In this document: piece after piece, positions 32,936 to 45,500 of the stretch
Position numbering within the stretch: the stretch's first letter is position 1
Layout: each line of letters opens with the position of its first letter
Source: Penicillus capitatus
Taxonomy: Eukaryota; Chlorophyta
Assembly: GCA_965649825.1 (NCBI GenBank)
Contig: OZ287701.1
Coordinates: 868,001 to 932,000 of the forward strand
Length of the DNA stretch: 64,000 nt
Direction of reading: 5' to 3'
Program-made: the position numbers and the translations under genes
The notes under the pieces: model-generated
Told to the model about the DNA's origin: nothing
Databases searched by the model: none
The model's input: only the letters and a program-made list of their open reading frames with translations

Positions 32936-35900
32936 ATGGCGCCCGTCTCAGAATTGGATACATTCGGTGCGATCTTTGTTGTGGACGGCGGTGTGGCGAA
33001 GGTGTTGTGTTCTGAATAGACTGTGGACGAGTGCGTTTGTTGCGCAGCAACAGCCGGGGTTTGAATGGGGAGAGTATGTGGCGGATGTGCTGCGTCTGCC
33101 GGGTCATCAGCTTGAGGGATGGCCAGAGCTCGTGCGCCGTATGTACGAAAAACTCCAAGAACTCGATCTCCGCGCTATTTTGAGCGCGTCGCGTCGGAGA
33201 TGGAGTGAACGTTTTGGTATTCTGCCGAAAAAGGCGACGGAAACGCCGGGCAGTATGCCGAGTCGACATACCGGGGGACCTTCGATGCTGGCGAGCGTCG
33301 GACGTCCTGAGACAGGACTTCAGCGACAGCTGATGGACATCGACGGGCCGGAAGCTCCGGAGGGTTTGACGAGAAGCGACGCCGTCGCCGAGCGACACGC
33401 TATCGTCAACAGCGACGTGGCGCCTGTTACAGGATACGGTGGAAATGATGACGTCATGGAGACGACGCTACCGGGCAACGGCGACGGCGACGAAGAAGAT
33501 GCGCTATTGCCTCTAGAAGGCGACGAGGATGGAGACCGCGATCTGCCGTTCTCTGGACAGCGCGGAGGCGACTGTGGTAGAGATGGAGCCGATGGCGAAG
33601 AAGAGCCGCCAGACGACGACGGTGCATCATCCATCGAGACCTCGATAACAGACAAGGTCTTCTTGTAGATGAACCGGATTCCAATCGAGGACCGGCGACG
33701 CCTTGTCCACCTGAGAAAGCCACGGGACAGGCGCGTATAATGGAGGGACGCTCGCGCTCGCGTCATCCCGTTTTGAAGTATTTCTTGGATGATATGGTTC
33801 TCGGACTGGGTATGATGCGATCCGAAGTCGAAAAGCGCTATATCAATGACGAGGGCGGCGGACACGAGATATCACTCGATCAGAAGATTCGCCTGATCAA
33901 GAACAAGATCACGCATCGCCTGACGACCCATCGCTGCTACATTCGCACGGCGAATCTCTTTTTGCTCTGGCTGAATGAAGAGGATACGAATCTCTGGAAG
34001 GATTCCGGCATTCTTCTGGCGACACAGCACAACATCTATGCATTTCTTGAGGACTACCGCACCGGCAAGATTCGTCCGACGGGGACGGAGCCTTCCATCG
34101 CACAAGTGCTGGACGGAACGGCACGCTTTGTGCGGAAGACGTCGAAGTTGCCCCTCTCTGCAGCCAATGGGGCAAAACTCATATCGGCGCTTTCTTTCAT
34201 GTACGATGCCCAGCAGACCTTGCTCAATGCCGTTCGGGTTGAAAGTCTTCGAAGCTACCGCACATTTAATCTGTGGGAGAGCAATCTTCAATACGCCGAA
34301 ACAGATCGCCGCCACGGGTGAGAGAATCGACCCGGTCGCTCAAATCGATACACGATGTCTTCTTTCCAGGTCCTTTGATGATCGTCAGCGTAACGTCTTG
34401 GCGACGGAGTGTCCACTGGGAGCGAAGAAACGCCAGAGCGTGCATTTGGTGCTGGAGGATTCCTGGCTGGGCAATCGCAATCGTGCGATGACTTTGAGCC
34501 AAGCGTTCAGTGTGAGTCGATTCGATGAGCTGTCGAAATGGTCCATCGCCGACCTCCATGCATTCACCTATTCCTCCGATCTCCCCACGGTCGGTGAACA
34601 GGACATCAATGTCATCTACGTCACACAGCCACTGCACAAGAACCTCAAAGTGACACCCCAATTCGTTCCGCCTTCCCTCCACATCTCGCGTGTGGCAGGA
34701 TGGAAGACCGCCAGATGAGAAGCTCATTATTCGACACAAAGACATTCTGCTCTGTCCACTGAGCGCCGTAGCGATGATGATGTTCGATCGCTTTGTTCTC
34801 TCCAACGAACGTCCCTTCGATCTCACCAACTTCCAATCATGGTCTGTCCCCTGTCACGCCATGCCTCTCAAACTGACTGTCGTCATAGGTACAATGTCAA
34901 AGTGTTCCGCAATACATTGGATGCGGACAAGGCAGTGAAGAGTAGTACGGTGTACACGCAACGCAAAGAGATGATGGAGAATACGGCCACCGCGACCAAT
35001 GGCTGCGTCAACCATTACGATCGCAAACTCGGTGCCCTGATCGCCCGTCTTCACGGAATCGGCAACAGCGAGTTGAAATCGTTGGGTCTGTGGGATTCCG
35101 CCATCCTCGACCGTCACTACTCGAAGTACGCCCTCCCGGATACCGTTGCAAAGCTCTCCGGATTCCAAGACGGCCAGCATTACTTCCTCCCCAGAGCCAA
35201 AGCAGATCCGATGGAGTTCCAGGAGCTCCATGGAGGGGAAGAGATGTTCAGCACATTCTTTCCGTTTCTCGACGAGTCGACGGTCTTCCAGTCCGTCCTG
35301 GAGCAACGTGCCGAGGGCAACAATACGTGCTTCAATGTTTACCAGACGCTGCATCTGATGCGTTTGATCTTTTGGCAGGATCTGCCACACTATTTCTCCC
35401 TCTACCCCCAGCTCCGCGTCTTCAAGTGCGCGGCATTGACAGATCACTGGGGAACATTCCTCAAGTGGTGTGAATTCTGCAACGAACGCGTTGTTCATGG
35501 CGAAGCTGCCCTCGCCCGCAACTTGGGCGCAACAGACGAAGGCACGGCGGCCGTCGATGGGGAAGAATGGAACTCCTGGCGTCAAAAGGTGGATCTGTCC
35601 GTACGCGAACTCCGCAGCCTAACGCAAGCCAACTCGGCAAAGCTGGATCGTTTGCTGCACGCCGTGGAATCGCACGGGGCTTTCGGCAAGCGCAAGAGAG
35701 AAGTGGGCGAACCCGAGCTGAAGAAGTGCCTGACGAATGGCGGACGTCATCTGCTGCGAAAGCTGCGCGATCTGAACGACATGTCGATCAAGGACGTCTA
35801 TGAGGAATGGAATGTGGCTGTCGTGAGCGAAGGCGTCGAGTTCTGCAGCCTGAAAGAATTCGAGCGCCGCCGTACGGAGCTTAAGGAGCAGTACCGCAGC

Positions 35901-36080
35901 GATCAGCTGAAAACGGCCGTCCACAGACGCAGAAACCTCGCGGCATTCGTCGAGCAGACGGCGACAGAACTGGGCGATCTCGATCGCGCCTTCAAGTGGA
36001 TCGAAGATCTTCAGCTCAAACTCGGACACGGAAAGAAATGCACACTCTACAAACTCTGGCAACACATTAACGCGTTCTGA
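32936..36080 (+). CDS. Crypton-type tyrosine recombinase, 6 exons
   Basis: Five introns (33002-33047, 33657-33730, 34318-34369, 34650-34698, 34842-34888) join to 958 residues with all phases matching. The N-terminal ~220 residues are variable, ending in a Gly/Asp/Glu-rich acidic stretch. Residues ~230-700 form a phage-integrase-like core: basic DNA-binding region, KLIIRHKDILLCPLSAVAMM (typical of Crypton recombinases), the HxxR box in NHYDRKLG, then GLWDSAILDRHY with Trp at the second His site and the nucleophile Tyr. The C-terminal part (KDVYEEWNVAV ... RRRTELKEQY) resembles the GCR1/Ndc10 DNA-binding domain joined to recombinases in fungal and oomycete Cryptons. It is either an intact, potentially mobile Crypton or a host gene derived from one; no stops or frameshifts were found. 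Confidence 0.8.
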
Positions 36081-36197
36081 ACAGCAGCACTGTGCGGAAA
36101 CGCATTTTTGACCAAGCGATGCAAAAAAGGACAAGTGTTAGAGGAGAAAGCGGACCATGTGGACGAGATATCGTTTTGTGTTGGGAATGATTTGTGG

Positions 36198-37409
36198 TTA
36201 GATGGCTTTGGCCATATCCAATAGCGTCTGCACATCGCGTAAACTCTGTCGTCTGTCGTCCATGAATCTGTCCAGGGCTTCCAGCTCCTTCGACAGTTCT
36301 CTGAACGGAAGGGCGATGTTGGAATGCAAAGGTCGAAAGAATGTCTCACCTGAATTCTCGCCGATCAGTGTCCATCGCGCTTCTCTGCTGCAGAAGAAGC
36401 GATCTTCTCTCTTTCAGCTCTCCCTCGGACGCTTCCGCACCGTCGAGAACCTCTTCGACTTCGCGAACGAAGTCCTTCTTCTGCACGAGTTCACGGAGCA
36501 GACCGGGCGGCGGATCTTTGCCGTCGGCCAGGACTTGTGCCAGACCGATGATGTCGATCGCGCCGCTTTGCGATTGAGTGAACGCTTCGTACATGCGTCC
36601 CAGCGCATTGCGTTTCCTGAACACTCAGATCCGATGAAGCGTCGTACAGCTTGAGCCTGTCAGATGGCACAGGACCTGTCCTTGGAGGTACCGCCTGCAG
36701 CTGGATGCAGAATGCCCAGGAGCTCATCCAGCAGACGGAGGGATGGAGTCGCGTTCTGTCTCTCGACTTCCGCACGGACGCGTCGCCAAATCATTCGCAA
36801 TCCTTCGGAGGCGCTCGCATCCTAAATGCATCCATTCTAACAGCACACCCGCGGCGATCTCGCACTTCATAACGCTCGGCGCACTCGATTCTGCGCCAGA
36901 ACTTCTCGAGTAGATTCTCGTCCAGATAGTCTCGATACTCTTCGAGCTTGTCCTCGAAGAGACTCCCTAAGAAGAGATGCTGTGTCTTCCGATCGTCGGT
37001 CGACAGAGCGTTGCCTGCATTAACGAGATCGACGATGATCTTTGTCGTTCTTCGCTCTGGATCCAACTGGGCAATGCAGATGAGACAGGCAGAGTCATCT
37101 CGGATCGTACCTTCTTCACATCGACGTCCTCGTCAGGCGGACCCATGTTCAGCAGGGGATCGGGTACGTACTCAGGAAGGTCTTCTTCCTATTGGCACAA
37201 CGAATGTGTGTGAAGCACGATGCCGATGCTCCGTTGGAACGTACATTGACGATTTCTGCCTGCTCGGAATCTTTATCGTCTGTCGGCTTGATGGCGAAAG
37301 ACACTTCGCGTGTCAGAAAGGGTCGCCGTGATGTTCTCTTTCTGTTGGGTAGAAAGGGCGAAGGAGATGGAGGCTTGGCAGGAGTGACGGCTTTGAACAG
37401 CCTCGGCAT
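36198..37409 (-). CDS. Unknown coiled-coil protein, 6 exons
   Basis: Five introns (37189-37244, 37067-37110, 36822-36865, 36617-36675, 36301-36349) give 319 residues with consistent phases; the family is not recognised. The N-terminal 55 residues are basic and Pro-rich (PAKPPSPSPFLPNRKRTSRR), perhaps a nuclear or disordered tail. An acidic motif follows (EEDLPEYVPDPLLNMGPPDE). The rest is alpha-helical and charged: LDPERRTTKIIVDLVNAGNA, EEYRDYLDENLLEKFWRRIE, then a coiled coil at LVQKKDFVREVEEVLDGAEA and ELSKELEALDRFMDDRR. It converges tail to tail with the Crypton-type gene, 117 bp apart. A structural or complex-scaffold role is a guess only. Confidence 0.7.
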
Positions 37410-38052
37410 TCGGTGAGCGGGAAGACCAGTGATTTGTACGACAGGACTTCTGTGGACGACGCCTCGTTGACAGGGATCGCCAACTTGTCGTCCAAAGCAC
37501 TTGTTTTCGTGTTAATAGATCACAGAAGATAGGACTAACGTGCGGTCTGGACACCAGTGATTGCGCTTTGGCTCGACAGAGATTGTTGCGGTCGGTGAGA
37601 CCTGACACACTTATCAGAGATGTCATGGACGCTACGAAGGTATAGGTTTGAGTTTTTCTGTCGAATTTGAGGGTACGTCGATACAGGATAACCGAAAAGA
37701 AGTGGAGTACGATAAGATGAATCGAACGTCTTCTGTCCTCCACAAGACGTGTCTGCATCTCTCCGTTATGTTGTCGGAGACTTTCTGCAGAACTCTTCAT
37801 GGTCATAAGCAAGGACGCGGAGTTGTGATATCAAGCTTTATCTCTCGCAAAAGCTGCATCCATGACTGGGATATGCTCTCCTGGCAGGCAGGACACGTCA
37901 AATCAATTCACCTGCATTTAATGTCAACGACAACGTCCACGCATCTTTCTCCACTGCGAACTTTGTTACGAACTCTTGCGACGGTAAGTGCATCTGTTCG
38001 TTTCGGTGGCACGACGAGCGAAAACGCTTTGTCGTGTAGACCACAAGCGAAC

Positions 38053-41000
38053 ATGCAAGCCCGAGCTCCTGACGAAGGGCCCAGTGGCGTACAGCCACCC
38101 GGGTCGGAAATTAGTATTCAGCTCACATCCCAAAACGTTGGAAACGAAGAACGTCGCGACCTAATCCTTCTGCGCGGCGTTGTGAGTAGATACAACATTC
38201 ACAACACCAGGTCGCTGGTTGTCGCGTATAACGCGACCACGAATGAAAACGAACGCGCTGTCCTCCTTGGATGGCTGCGTAAGTACCACGAACGAAGGGA
38301 AGATTGCCTCACGCAAAAGGCTGTCCTTGAATATGCAGAACTGGTCAACATCGCTCCACGTTCCATCAGCGAGAAAGATATTCTGAAAAATTTGATCTGC
38401 GACCTTTGTTCCAGTATCCCAGTAGGAAACTTCCTTCCGCCGAACTTTGCCGCTGCCATCCACAGGGCACTTGTGCACGTCGATCCATCAGTGTATGGCG
38501 GAGTTGCGGAGCTAATGGTCGTGGCAAGGAAGCTTTTGGGAAGTCTGTCAGCGACACCGAAACTCGAAAGAGAGAACTTCTCGGTCCACAAAGGGACCTT
38601 TCTCGCACTTCAGCAAACCCTTTTCTTGTTTCTTAAAAGTAATCAAAGTGGAATCGACAAAGAAGAAAAGCAAGAGCTTCGTCAAGTCATTGCAACGAAG
38701 GAGAGAGTTTTGGAGCCATCGTGCAACTACTACCCTGTGAAGTTCCGTTTCCAAGTTCTTCGTCAAGCGGTTGAACGCCTCGAGGCAAGAAATGCTTCGC
38801 GTATCGCAGAAGTTTTTTTTATTACTCGTGGATGCTGTGGATCCGCGCACGTTTTACACTCTCTCCTGATGCTGGCATGCATTGATGTTTGTCCTGAGGC
38901 AATTCAGCGTGCATTCAGAAAGGCTCGAGTTGCTGTCGAAGACATGGGAGTGTTGAAGAGACCGTGGTTCGACTCGCTTTGGAATCTAATGGCAGCAAGG
39001 CTGGAAGCCGCAAAGGACGAAATGAAGCTTGACCTCTTTGGATCTGTGTGCAGTACCATAATAGAGAATCAACGAAAGATAAAGAACAGAGAAGAGTTAA
39101 AAGCGCTGAGATTTGGAATCATTGACGAGTTGGGCATGCTGGCAATCGAAGGATCATCGGAGAACGCTCGCAGAGAAGCTACAACCATGTTGTCGAATCT
39201 GGCAACGCAACAAGCAATCGGCGAAGGATGGATCGATGATGATGATGATGACATCCTGATCGCACTCCTGGATGTCATATACGCGGTGCGCATGACTGGC
39301 CAATATAACGAGAAGACTGAAGAAGCACTCACGGCCTTGTATGTATACTGCGATGGCTCTACCAGAGACGCGATGATGGCATGGTTGGAAGGAAAAAGCA
39401 TTGAAGAGAAGCTTCAAGCTGGAAGCTCGCCAGCAACTCAGCCAGAACATAGAGATTTATTTATTAAGACTCGCAGAGACGTTGGATACACTCCACCAAC
39501 TAAAGATGACTTAATGAAAACATACCTCAACGACGGTTTTGCAACGGTAATGTCCCGCGAAGATGAGCTTCCTGTGGTTGACTGTTTCGTTTCTGAAGGT
39601 GGCTTGTTTGCTCGACGAAGGTATCCCTAAGCACGTCAAGGCCATGAAGCACCACCTCGTCATCTTCGAAGAAATCTTAGAAGAACGAGATACCAGATCG
39701 AGAGATAGAATACACAGAATTATCCAGAGGTTGGAAGATTTGAAAGGCGAGTCTTCAAATCGTGGAAGAGATCAGGCGCAGGAACATTGTGAAAAGACAA
39801 GAGTCGCAAAATCCATTCTTCTGGAAGATTTGTTTAAGCGAAGATCTCTCGCATCAGGGGATCCAGAAAACGAAGTTCGAAGGGTGCTCCTCTATGGAAA
39901 CCCTGGATCCGGAAAAACATGCATCGCAAGAGTCATTGCATATAATTGGGCACTGGGAGAAATGGCACAAGACCTCGACGTCATTTACGTAGTGCCGGTG
40001 GGAGTTCTCAGCAGTGCGGAGCACAGTGGACATAAATGGACAAGACTCGAGGAAGCTGTGTCAGAGATATGCTTCTCTGAAAGCAAGCATACTTTCAACA
40101 ACGAAGACCTGATCGCTCAGGCGGAACGCGATCTCGACGATTCTTCCACACTGCTCGTGGTTGATGGTCTGGATGAGGCGAATGATCATGCAATGGAGCT
40201 CTTGTCTACCATATGGGAGCGACCCTGTAAGGTATTGCTTCTTTCTCGTCCGTACAACACGAGAGACGTGGAAACCCGTGTCGACGTTCTGGTGGAGTGC
40301 CTCGGATTCAACGATGAGCAACTGCGAGACTACATAGAGAGCGAATTGTCTGAGAAAGAGGCTCCGAGGCTCATCCGCTTTATCGAAGACTCCGATGCCT
40401 TGTGGGAGATGGCACACGTTCCAGCAACGGCAAACCTTCTCTGTTCCTTATCGAAGAAGCACGGCACTGCGATTGAAGAACGAGGAAAGGGAGCAAGCCT
40501 GTTCCAATTGTGCAACGAGATAACGAACTTTACCTGGAAAAGGTTCAAAGAGAAGCCGACGGCAAGAAAAATACAGAAAATGGAACTCTTTCAGAATCTG
40601 GAAAGAATTGCTTTCGAATCGCTTCGCAATGGACTAGTTCTTATCGACGAAACGTTTGTTACGCAACACACAGCGTCGAGAAATGCAGCTAGAAAGTTGA
40701 AAGAAAGCGGACTCCTCTTGCCTGTTTTGGAGGACCAAGCGTATAGGTTCCCTCAACTAACTTTCCAGAAGTATTTTGCTGGAAGACACATTGCAAAGAA
40801 TTTACAAAGAAAAGGATTAGATGGGGAAAGAGTAGTGGCGTTTGTTCGAGAAGAAAAATACAATCAGAAGCATGCTGCGACACTTTCATTCGGTATGCAC
40901 GCATTTGCAGAAAGCCGAGGAAAAGATGCGCTGCAAGAAATGCTTTCGATTGTCGACGAAGAACCCGTCGAGGTTTTCGGTATACAACACTTTTTTCTGA

Positions 41001-44000
41001 AGATGCGAATCCTCAATGCAACCTTAGAAGAGACACATGAAGATGATTTGAAAGAACTTTTGGAGGACAAACGCGCAACGAAGCTCGCCGAAAGCGCTCG
41101 TCTGCTGCTCGAGCGCACTATCAATGATGCTGAAATTCGTAGAATCGTTGTCCAAGAGTTCCAACAATCGTCTCGTGTTTTGAAGAAATTTCCTCAAGTT
41201 CTCGACAAAACTATCAAAGAAGTAAAGAAGACGCTAGCATGCGTGCATAACTTGACGCAGAGAGAGCTGGACAAAGTCACAGATGTCTTAAAGCTCACGA
41301 ATCATTATGTGGAGCAAAGCAACACAATAATTAAATCCGTACTGGAAAAAGTTGACGAACCCGTTAGTCCGTGCATGACAAAGGAGTACATCAGAAGATT
41401 GAATTCTATTGCCAAACAATTGACCCATCTCGCCGGCAAGTTTCTGCCAAAGCTGGCTGAGAAGTGCGGCGATGAAGACACGGCCGTGCGTCGAGACGCG
41501 ATGACGGCGATCAGCAGTGTGATCGCAGCGGCGCCCCATCACGCCGGCGAGTTTCTGCCGAAGCTGGCTGAGATGTGCGGCGATGGAGACACGGCCGTGC
41601 GTCGAGACGCGATGACGGCGATCAGCAGTGTCGTCGCAGCGGCGCCCCATCACGCCGGCGAGTTTCTGCCGAAGCTGGCTGAGATGTGCGGCGATGGAGA
41701 CACGGCCGTGCGTCAAGACGCGATGACGGCGATCAGCAGTGTGATCGCAGCGGCGCCCCATCACGCCGTCAAGGTCCTGCCGGCACTGGCCGAAGGGTTT
41801 GGAGACGGAAACTTAGCCTTGCGTGAAGCAGCAATGTCTGCGATTGGAAGTGTCGTCTCAGCGGCGCCTCAACACGCCGACAAAGTCCTGCCGAAGCTGG
41901 CCGAGAAGTGCGGCGATGGAGACTGGGCCGTGCGTCGAGACGCGATGATGGCTCTCAGCAGTGTCGTCTCGGCGGCGCCTCAACACGCCGCCGAGTTTCT
42001 GCCAACGCTGGCTGAGGGGTGCAAAGACGGAGACGAGAACGTGCGTGAAGCAGCGATGTCGGCGATTGGCAGTGTCGTCGCGGCGGCGCCCAATCACGCC
42101 GGCGAGTGTCTGCCGACGCTGGCCGAGGGTTGCAAAGACGGAGACGGGAACGTGCGTGAAGCAGCGATGTCGGCGATTGGCAGTGTCGTCGCAGCGGCGC
42201 CCCATCACGCCGGCGAGTTTCTGCCGACGCTGGCCGAGGGTTGCAGAGTCAGAGACGTCGTGTTCGTGCGTCGAGCAGCGATGTCGGCGATTGGCAGTGT
42301 CGTCGCCGCGGCGCCAAATCACGCCGGCGAGTTTCTGCCGAGGCTGGCCAAGGGATGCAAAGACAGAGACGGGAACGTGCGTTATGCAGCGATGTCGGCG
42401 ATTGGCAGTGTCGTCGCGGCGGCGCCCAATCACGCCGGCGAGTTTTTGCCGACGCTGGCCGAGTGGTGCAGAGACAGAGACCGGAACGTGCGTCGAGCAG
42501 CGATGTCGGCGATTGGCAGTGTCGTCGCCGCGGCGCCAAATCACGCCGGCGAGTTTTTGCCGACGCTGGCCGAGTGGTGCAGAGACAGAGACCGGAACGT
42601 GCGTCGAGCAGCGATGTCGGCGATTGGCAGTGTCGTCGCCGCGGCGCCAAATCACGCCGGCGAGTTTTTGCCGACGCTGGCCGAGTGGTGCAGAGACAGA
42701 GACCGGAACGTGCGTCGAGCAGCGATGTCGGCGATTGGCAGTGTCGTCGCCGCGGCGCCAAATCACGCCGGCGAGTTTTTGCCGACGCTGGCCGAGTGGT
42801 GCAGAGACAGAGACCGGAACGTGCGTGAAGCAGCGATGTCGGCGATTGGCAGTGTCGTCGCGGCGGCGCCCAATCACGCCGGCGAGTGTCTGCCGACGCT
42901 GGCCGAGTGGTGCAGAGACAGAATCAGGAACGTGCGTCGAGAAGCGATGTCGGCGATTGGCAGTGTCGTCGCCGCGGCGCCAAATCACGCCGGCGAGTTT
43001 CTGCCGACGCTGGCCGAGGGGTGCAGAGACAGAGACGGGAACGTGCGTTATGCAGCGATGTCGGCGATTGGCAGTGTCGTCGCGGCGGCGCCCAATCACG
43101 CCGGCGAGTTTCTGCCGAGGCTGGCCAAGGGATGCAAAGACAGAGACGGGAACGTGCGTTATGCAGCGATGTCGGCGATTGGCAGTGTCGTCGCGGCGGC
43201 GCCCAATCACGCCGGCGAGTTTCTGCCGAGGCTGGCCAAGGGATGCAAAGACAGAGACGGGAACGTGCGTGAAGCAGCGATGTCGGCGATTGGCAGTGTC
43301 GTCGCGGCGGCGCCCAATCACGCCGGCGAGTGTCTGCCGACGCTGGCCGAGGGTTGCAAAGACGGAGTCTGGAACGTGCGTCGAGAATCGATGTCGGCGA
43401 TTGTCAGTGTCGTCGCCGCGGCGCCAAATCACGCCGGCGAGTTTTTGCCGACGCTGGCTGAGGGGTGCAGTGACGGAGACTCGGCTGTGCGTGATGCAGC
43501 CATGTTGGCGATTGGAAGTGTTATCGCGGCAGCTCCTCAACACGCCGCCGAATTCCTGCAGACGCTTGCTAATCGGTGCGGCGACGGAAACCCTTCTGTG
43601 CGTCGAGCAGCGATATTGGCGATTGGCAGTGTCGTCGCGGCAGCTCCTCAACACGCCGCCGAGTTTCTACCGACACTGGCAGGCGGGTGCGCCGACGGAT
43701 ACCCGTCCGTGCGTCACGCAGCGGTGTTGGCAATTGGCAATGTTGTCGCGGCGGCGCCTCAACACGCCGGCGATTTCCAACCGATGCTTGACGAAGGGTG
43801 CTGCGACGATGACCCTTCTGTGCGTCGATCAGCGATATCGGCAATTGGCATTGTTGTCGCGGCGGCGCCTCAACACGTGGGCGAGTTTCTGCCGTTACTG
43901 GCTAAGGGATGCAGCGACTTGTACTTCTCTGTGCGTCGAGCAGCGATTTCGGCGATTGGCAGTGTCGTCGCGAATACATCACACATCCTGACGGCACTAT

Positions 44001-44977
44001 TTCAGTTACTAAAGACAGGATACGAAGATAAAGATTTCTTTGTGCGTCAGAATGCGATAGAGAACGTCGGCAGAGCTTTAAGGGAGAGACAGTTTTCTGA
44101 CCGCCAACTGCTACCGATTCTGAAGAGTGGTTGTAACGACAAAGACTTCTTTGTGCGCCAAACCGCAATAGAAGCTGTCTGCAAAGCCATCATAGTCGAG
44201 CCAAATCTTTCTGGCGGATTGCTGAAGCTTCTTGACGAAGAGTGCATTGACAAGGTCTATTTTGTGCGTTGGAGTGCAATGGAAGCCATGGGCAAGGCCT
44301 TAGAAGCAACGTCACATCTGACGGATAGAGGTCTGTCGATTCTTGAGAAAGGTCATCGCGACGAAGATTTCTTTGTACGTCTGAAAGCAATAGATGCCGT
44401 CGGCTCGGCAGTCGCTGCAGCGCCAGAACTCGCTGGTGAACTCATGCCAATACTCGAGAGAGGGTGCGTGGACGAACACAGCGATGTTCGTGCTAATGCG
44501 CTCAAGGCCGTAGAGGCAGCGCCGCAATTCGTCGTTAAACTCTTATCGATGCTCGAGAACCAGCGCATGGATGAACACAGCGATGTGCGTTCGAGTGTGT
44601 TGAAGGCTATTGGGGGAGTTGTTGAGACGGCTCTACATCTCGTGGGCGAACTGCTGCCAATGCTTCAGAGACGGTGCGACAACGAACAGTCCTTCCCCGT
44701 TCGACGAAATCCAAGAACAATGCCAAATGAATCGAGACTAACTTGGATTACTCCTCCATCAAAGATCTCTGCTCTAATGAATAAGTTCTTGCTCGTTTTT
44801 ATTCAAAACTCATTTACACTGGAACCAACTACGGAAGACGAGAAAGTTTCTCTTGTGCTACATGCATCATCATCGCATGAGATTGGGAACTGGGAAGGGG
44901 AAGCTCTCGACAAGCATCTCGAGCATTTGAGAAGAGATTTTGAAGATAAGTTTCCGGGTTTGTTGAGAAGCTTGTAG
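38053..44977 (+). CDS. NACHT-HEAT giant receptor-like protein, 2,290 aa
   Basis: Two exons joined at a 52-nt intron (39547-39598). Residues 1-498 are helical without a recognised domain. The NACHT-type STAND NTPase follows: Walker A GNPGSGKT (~598-605), Walker B LLVVDGLDEA (~682-691), and the helical part including FPQLTFQKYFAGRHIA. Residues ~1,110-2,200 are about 30 HEAT units. The last ~90 residues are unlike the repeats. STAND proteins are kept off by intramolecular contacts and assemble after sensing a ligand with the repeat region; such proteins act in immunity, allorecognition and cell death. I start at the Met at 38053; the frame stays open upstream to 37648 with an earlier Met at 37717 and a GTAAGT donor at 37985, so a 5' exon is possible. 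No TIR, CARD, HET or other effector domain could be named. Confidence 0.85.
41432..43975 (+). repeat. 111-bp tandem HEAT array, 23 close units
   Basis: Units of 111 nt (37 residues; one unit of 38) encode NHAGEFLPTLAEWC followed by a variable loop, VR, AAMSAIGSVVAAAP. Three consecutive units around 42427-42760 are the same at nucleotide level, and neighbours differ by a few bases. Units before 41770 and after 43480 are more diverged, and about seven older HEAT units continue to ~44700. Because the period is a multiple of three and stop-free, other frames also stay open here; they are shadows. Confidence 0.95.
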
Positions 44978-45335
44978 TAAAGAATGAATGAATGGCACTT
45001 TGAAAATAAAGGTTTGCAAAACTCAAGCGATCGAGACACGTTAACACCTATCATGACTTGTTCAAGTTTGGAAGCAAGTGGTTCGATGATGGAGCGAACG
45101 GCCCTATTCAATATTTCGGACTGACGAAGATGATTTCATGTCTTTGAGCGTTTCTTGATCTATGCATCACCAGCAAAATGTGTGCCTCGTTTGGAGTGTT
45201 CTCATTGGCCGGACGTGTGATTCGTGCGTCTTATTAAGTGCATTAAAGTATAAGCACGTTACTCAAGTACGTATGGGTATCGCTGGATGTGGTTGATAGT
45301 GAGATACATTTGTAAGAGGCGAGTTGCTTCACCAT
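44978..45335. other. 3' flank of the NACHT-HEAT gene
   Basis: Contains an AATAAA polyadenylation-type signal at about 45004, 28 nt after the stop. No gene seen. It ends at the target site of the LTR element. Confidence 0.45.
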
Positions 45336-45484
45336 TGTGATCCCATAGCGCAGAGGTTCAGAAAACGAGACTGCTCTTCTTAAAAAGCGTCTATGCACAA
45401 GAATACAAGGTATATATACTCACTGTCTTCTCATTCGTTTTCATTCGTAGGTAGGGTCACATCAGTCGTCTTCTGGCAACTACA
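45336..45484 (-). repeat. 3' LTR of the Ty3/Gypsy element
   Basis: 149 bp, minus-strand ends TGTAGTTG and GGGATCACA. It is identical to the copy at 50013-50161. A TATATATA-like box lies inside (GAGTATATATACC on the minus strand). Confidence 0.95.
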
Positions 45485-45500
45485 ATCGCTACCCTGCGCT

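Noticed and set aside
33320-33865. 181-codon minus-strand frame
   Set aside because: Ser/Pro-rich shadow of the acidic exon of the Crypton-type gene.
41432-43975. CRISPR-like array
   Set aside because: Repeats are contiguous 111-bp coding units without spacers, inside a eukaryotic gene.
41858-43991. Long antisense (598-codon) and second plus-frame (676-codon) open frames over the HEAT array
   Set aside because: Both arise because the 111-bp unit is a multiple of three and lacks stops in those frames; the products are Arg/Ser/His-rich and domain-free, while the annotated frame encodes HEAT repeats.
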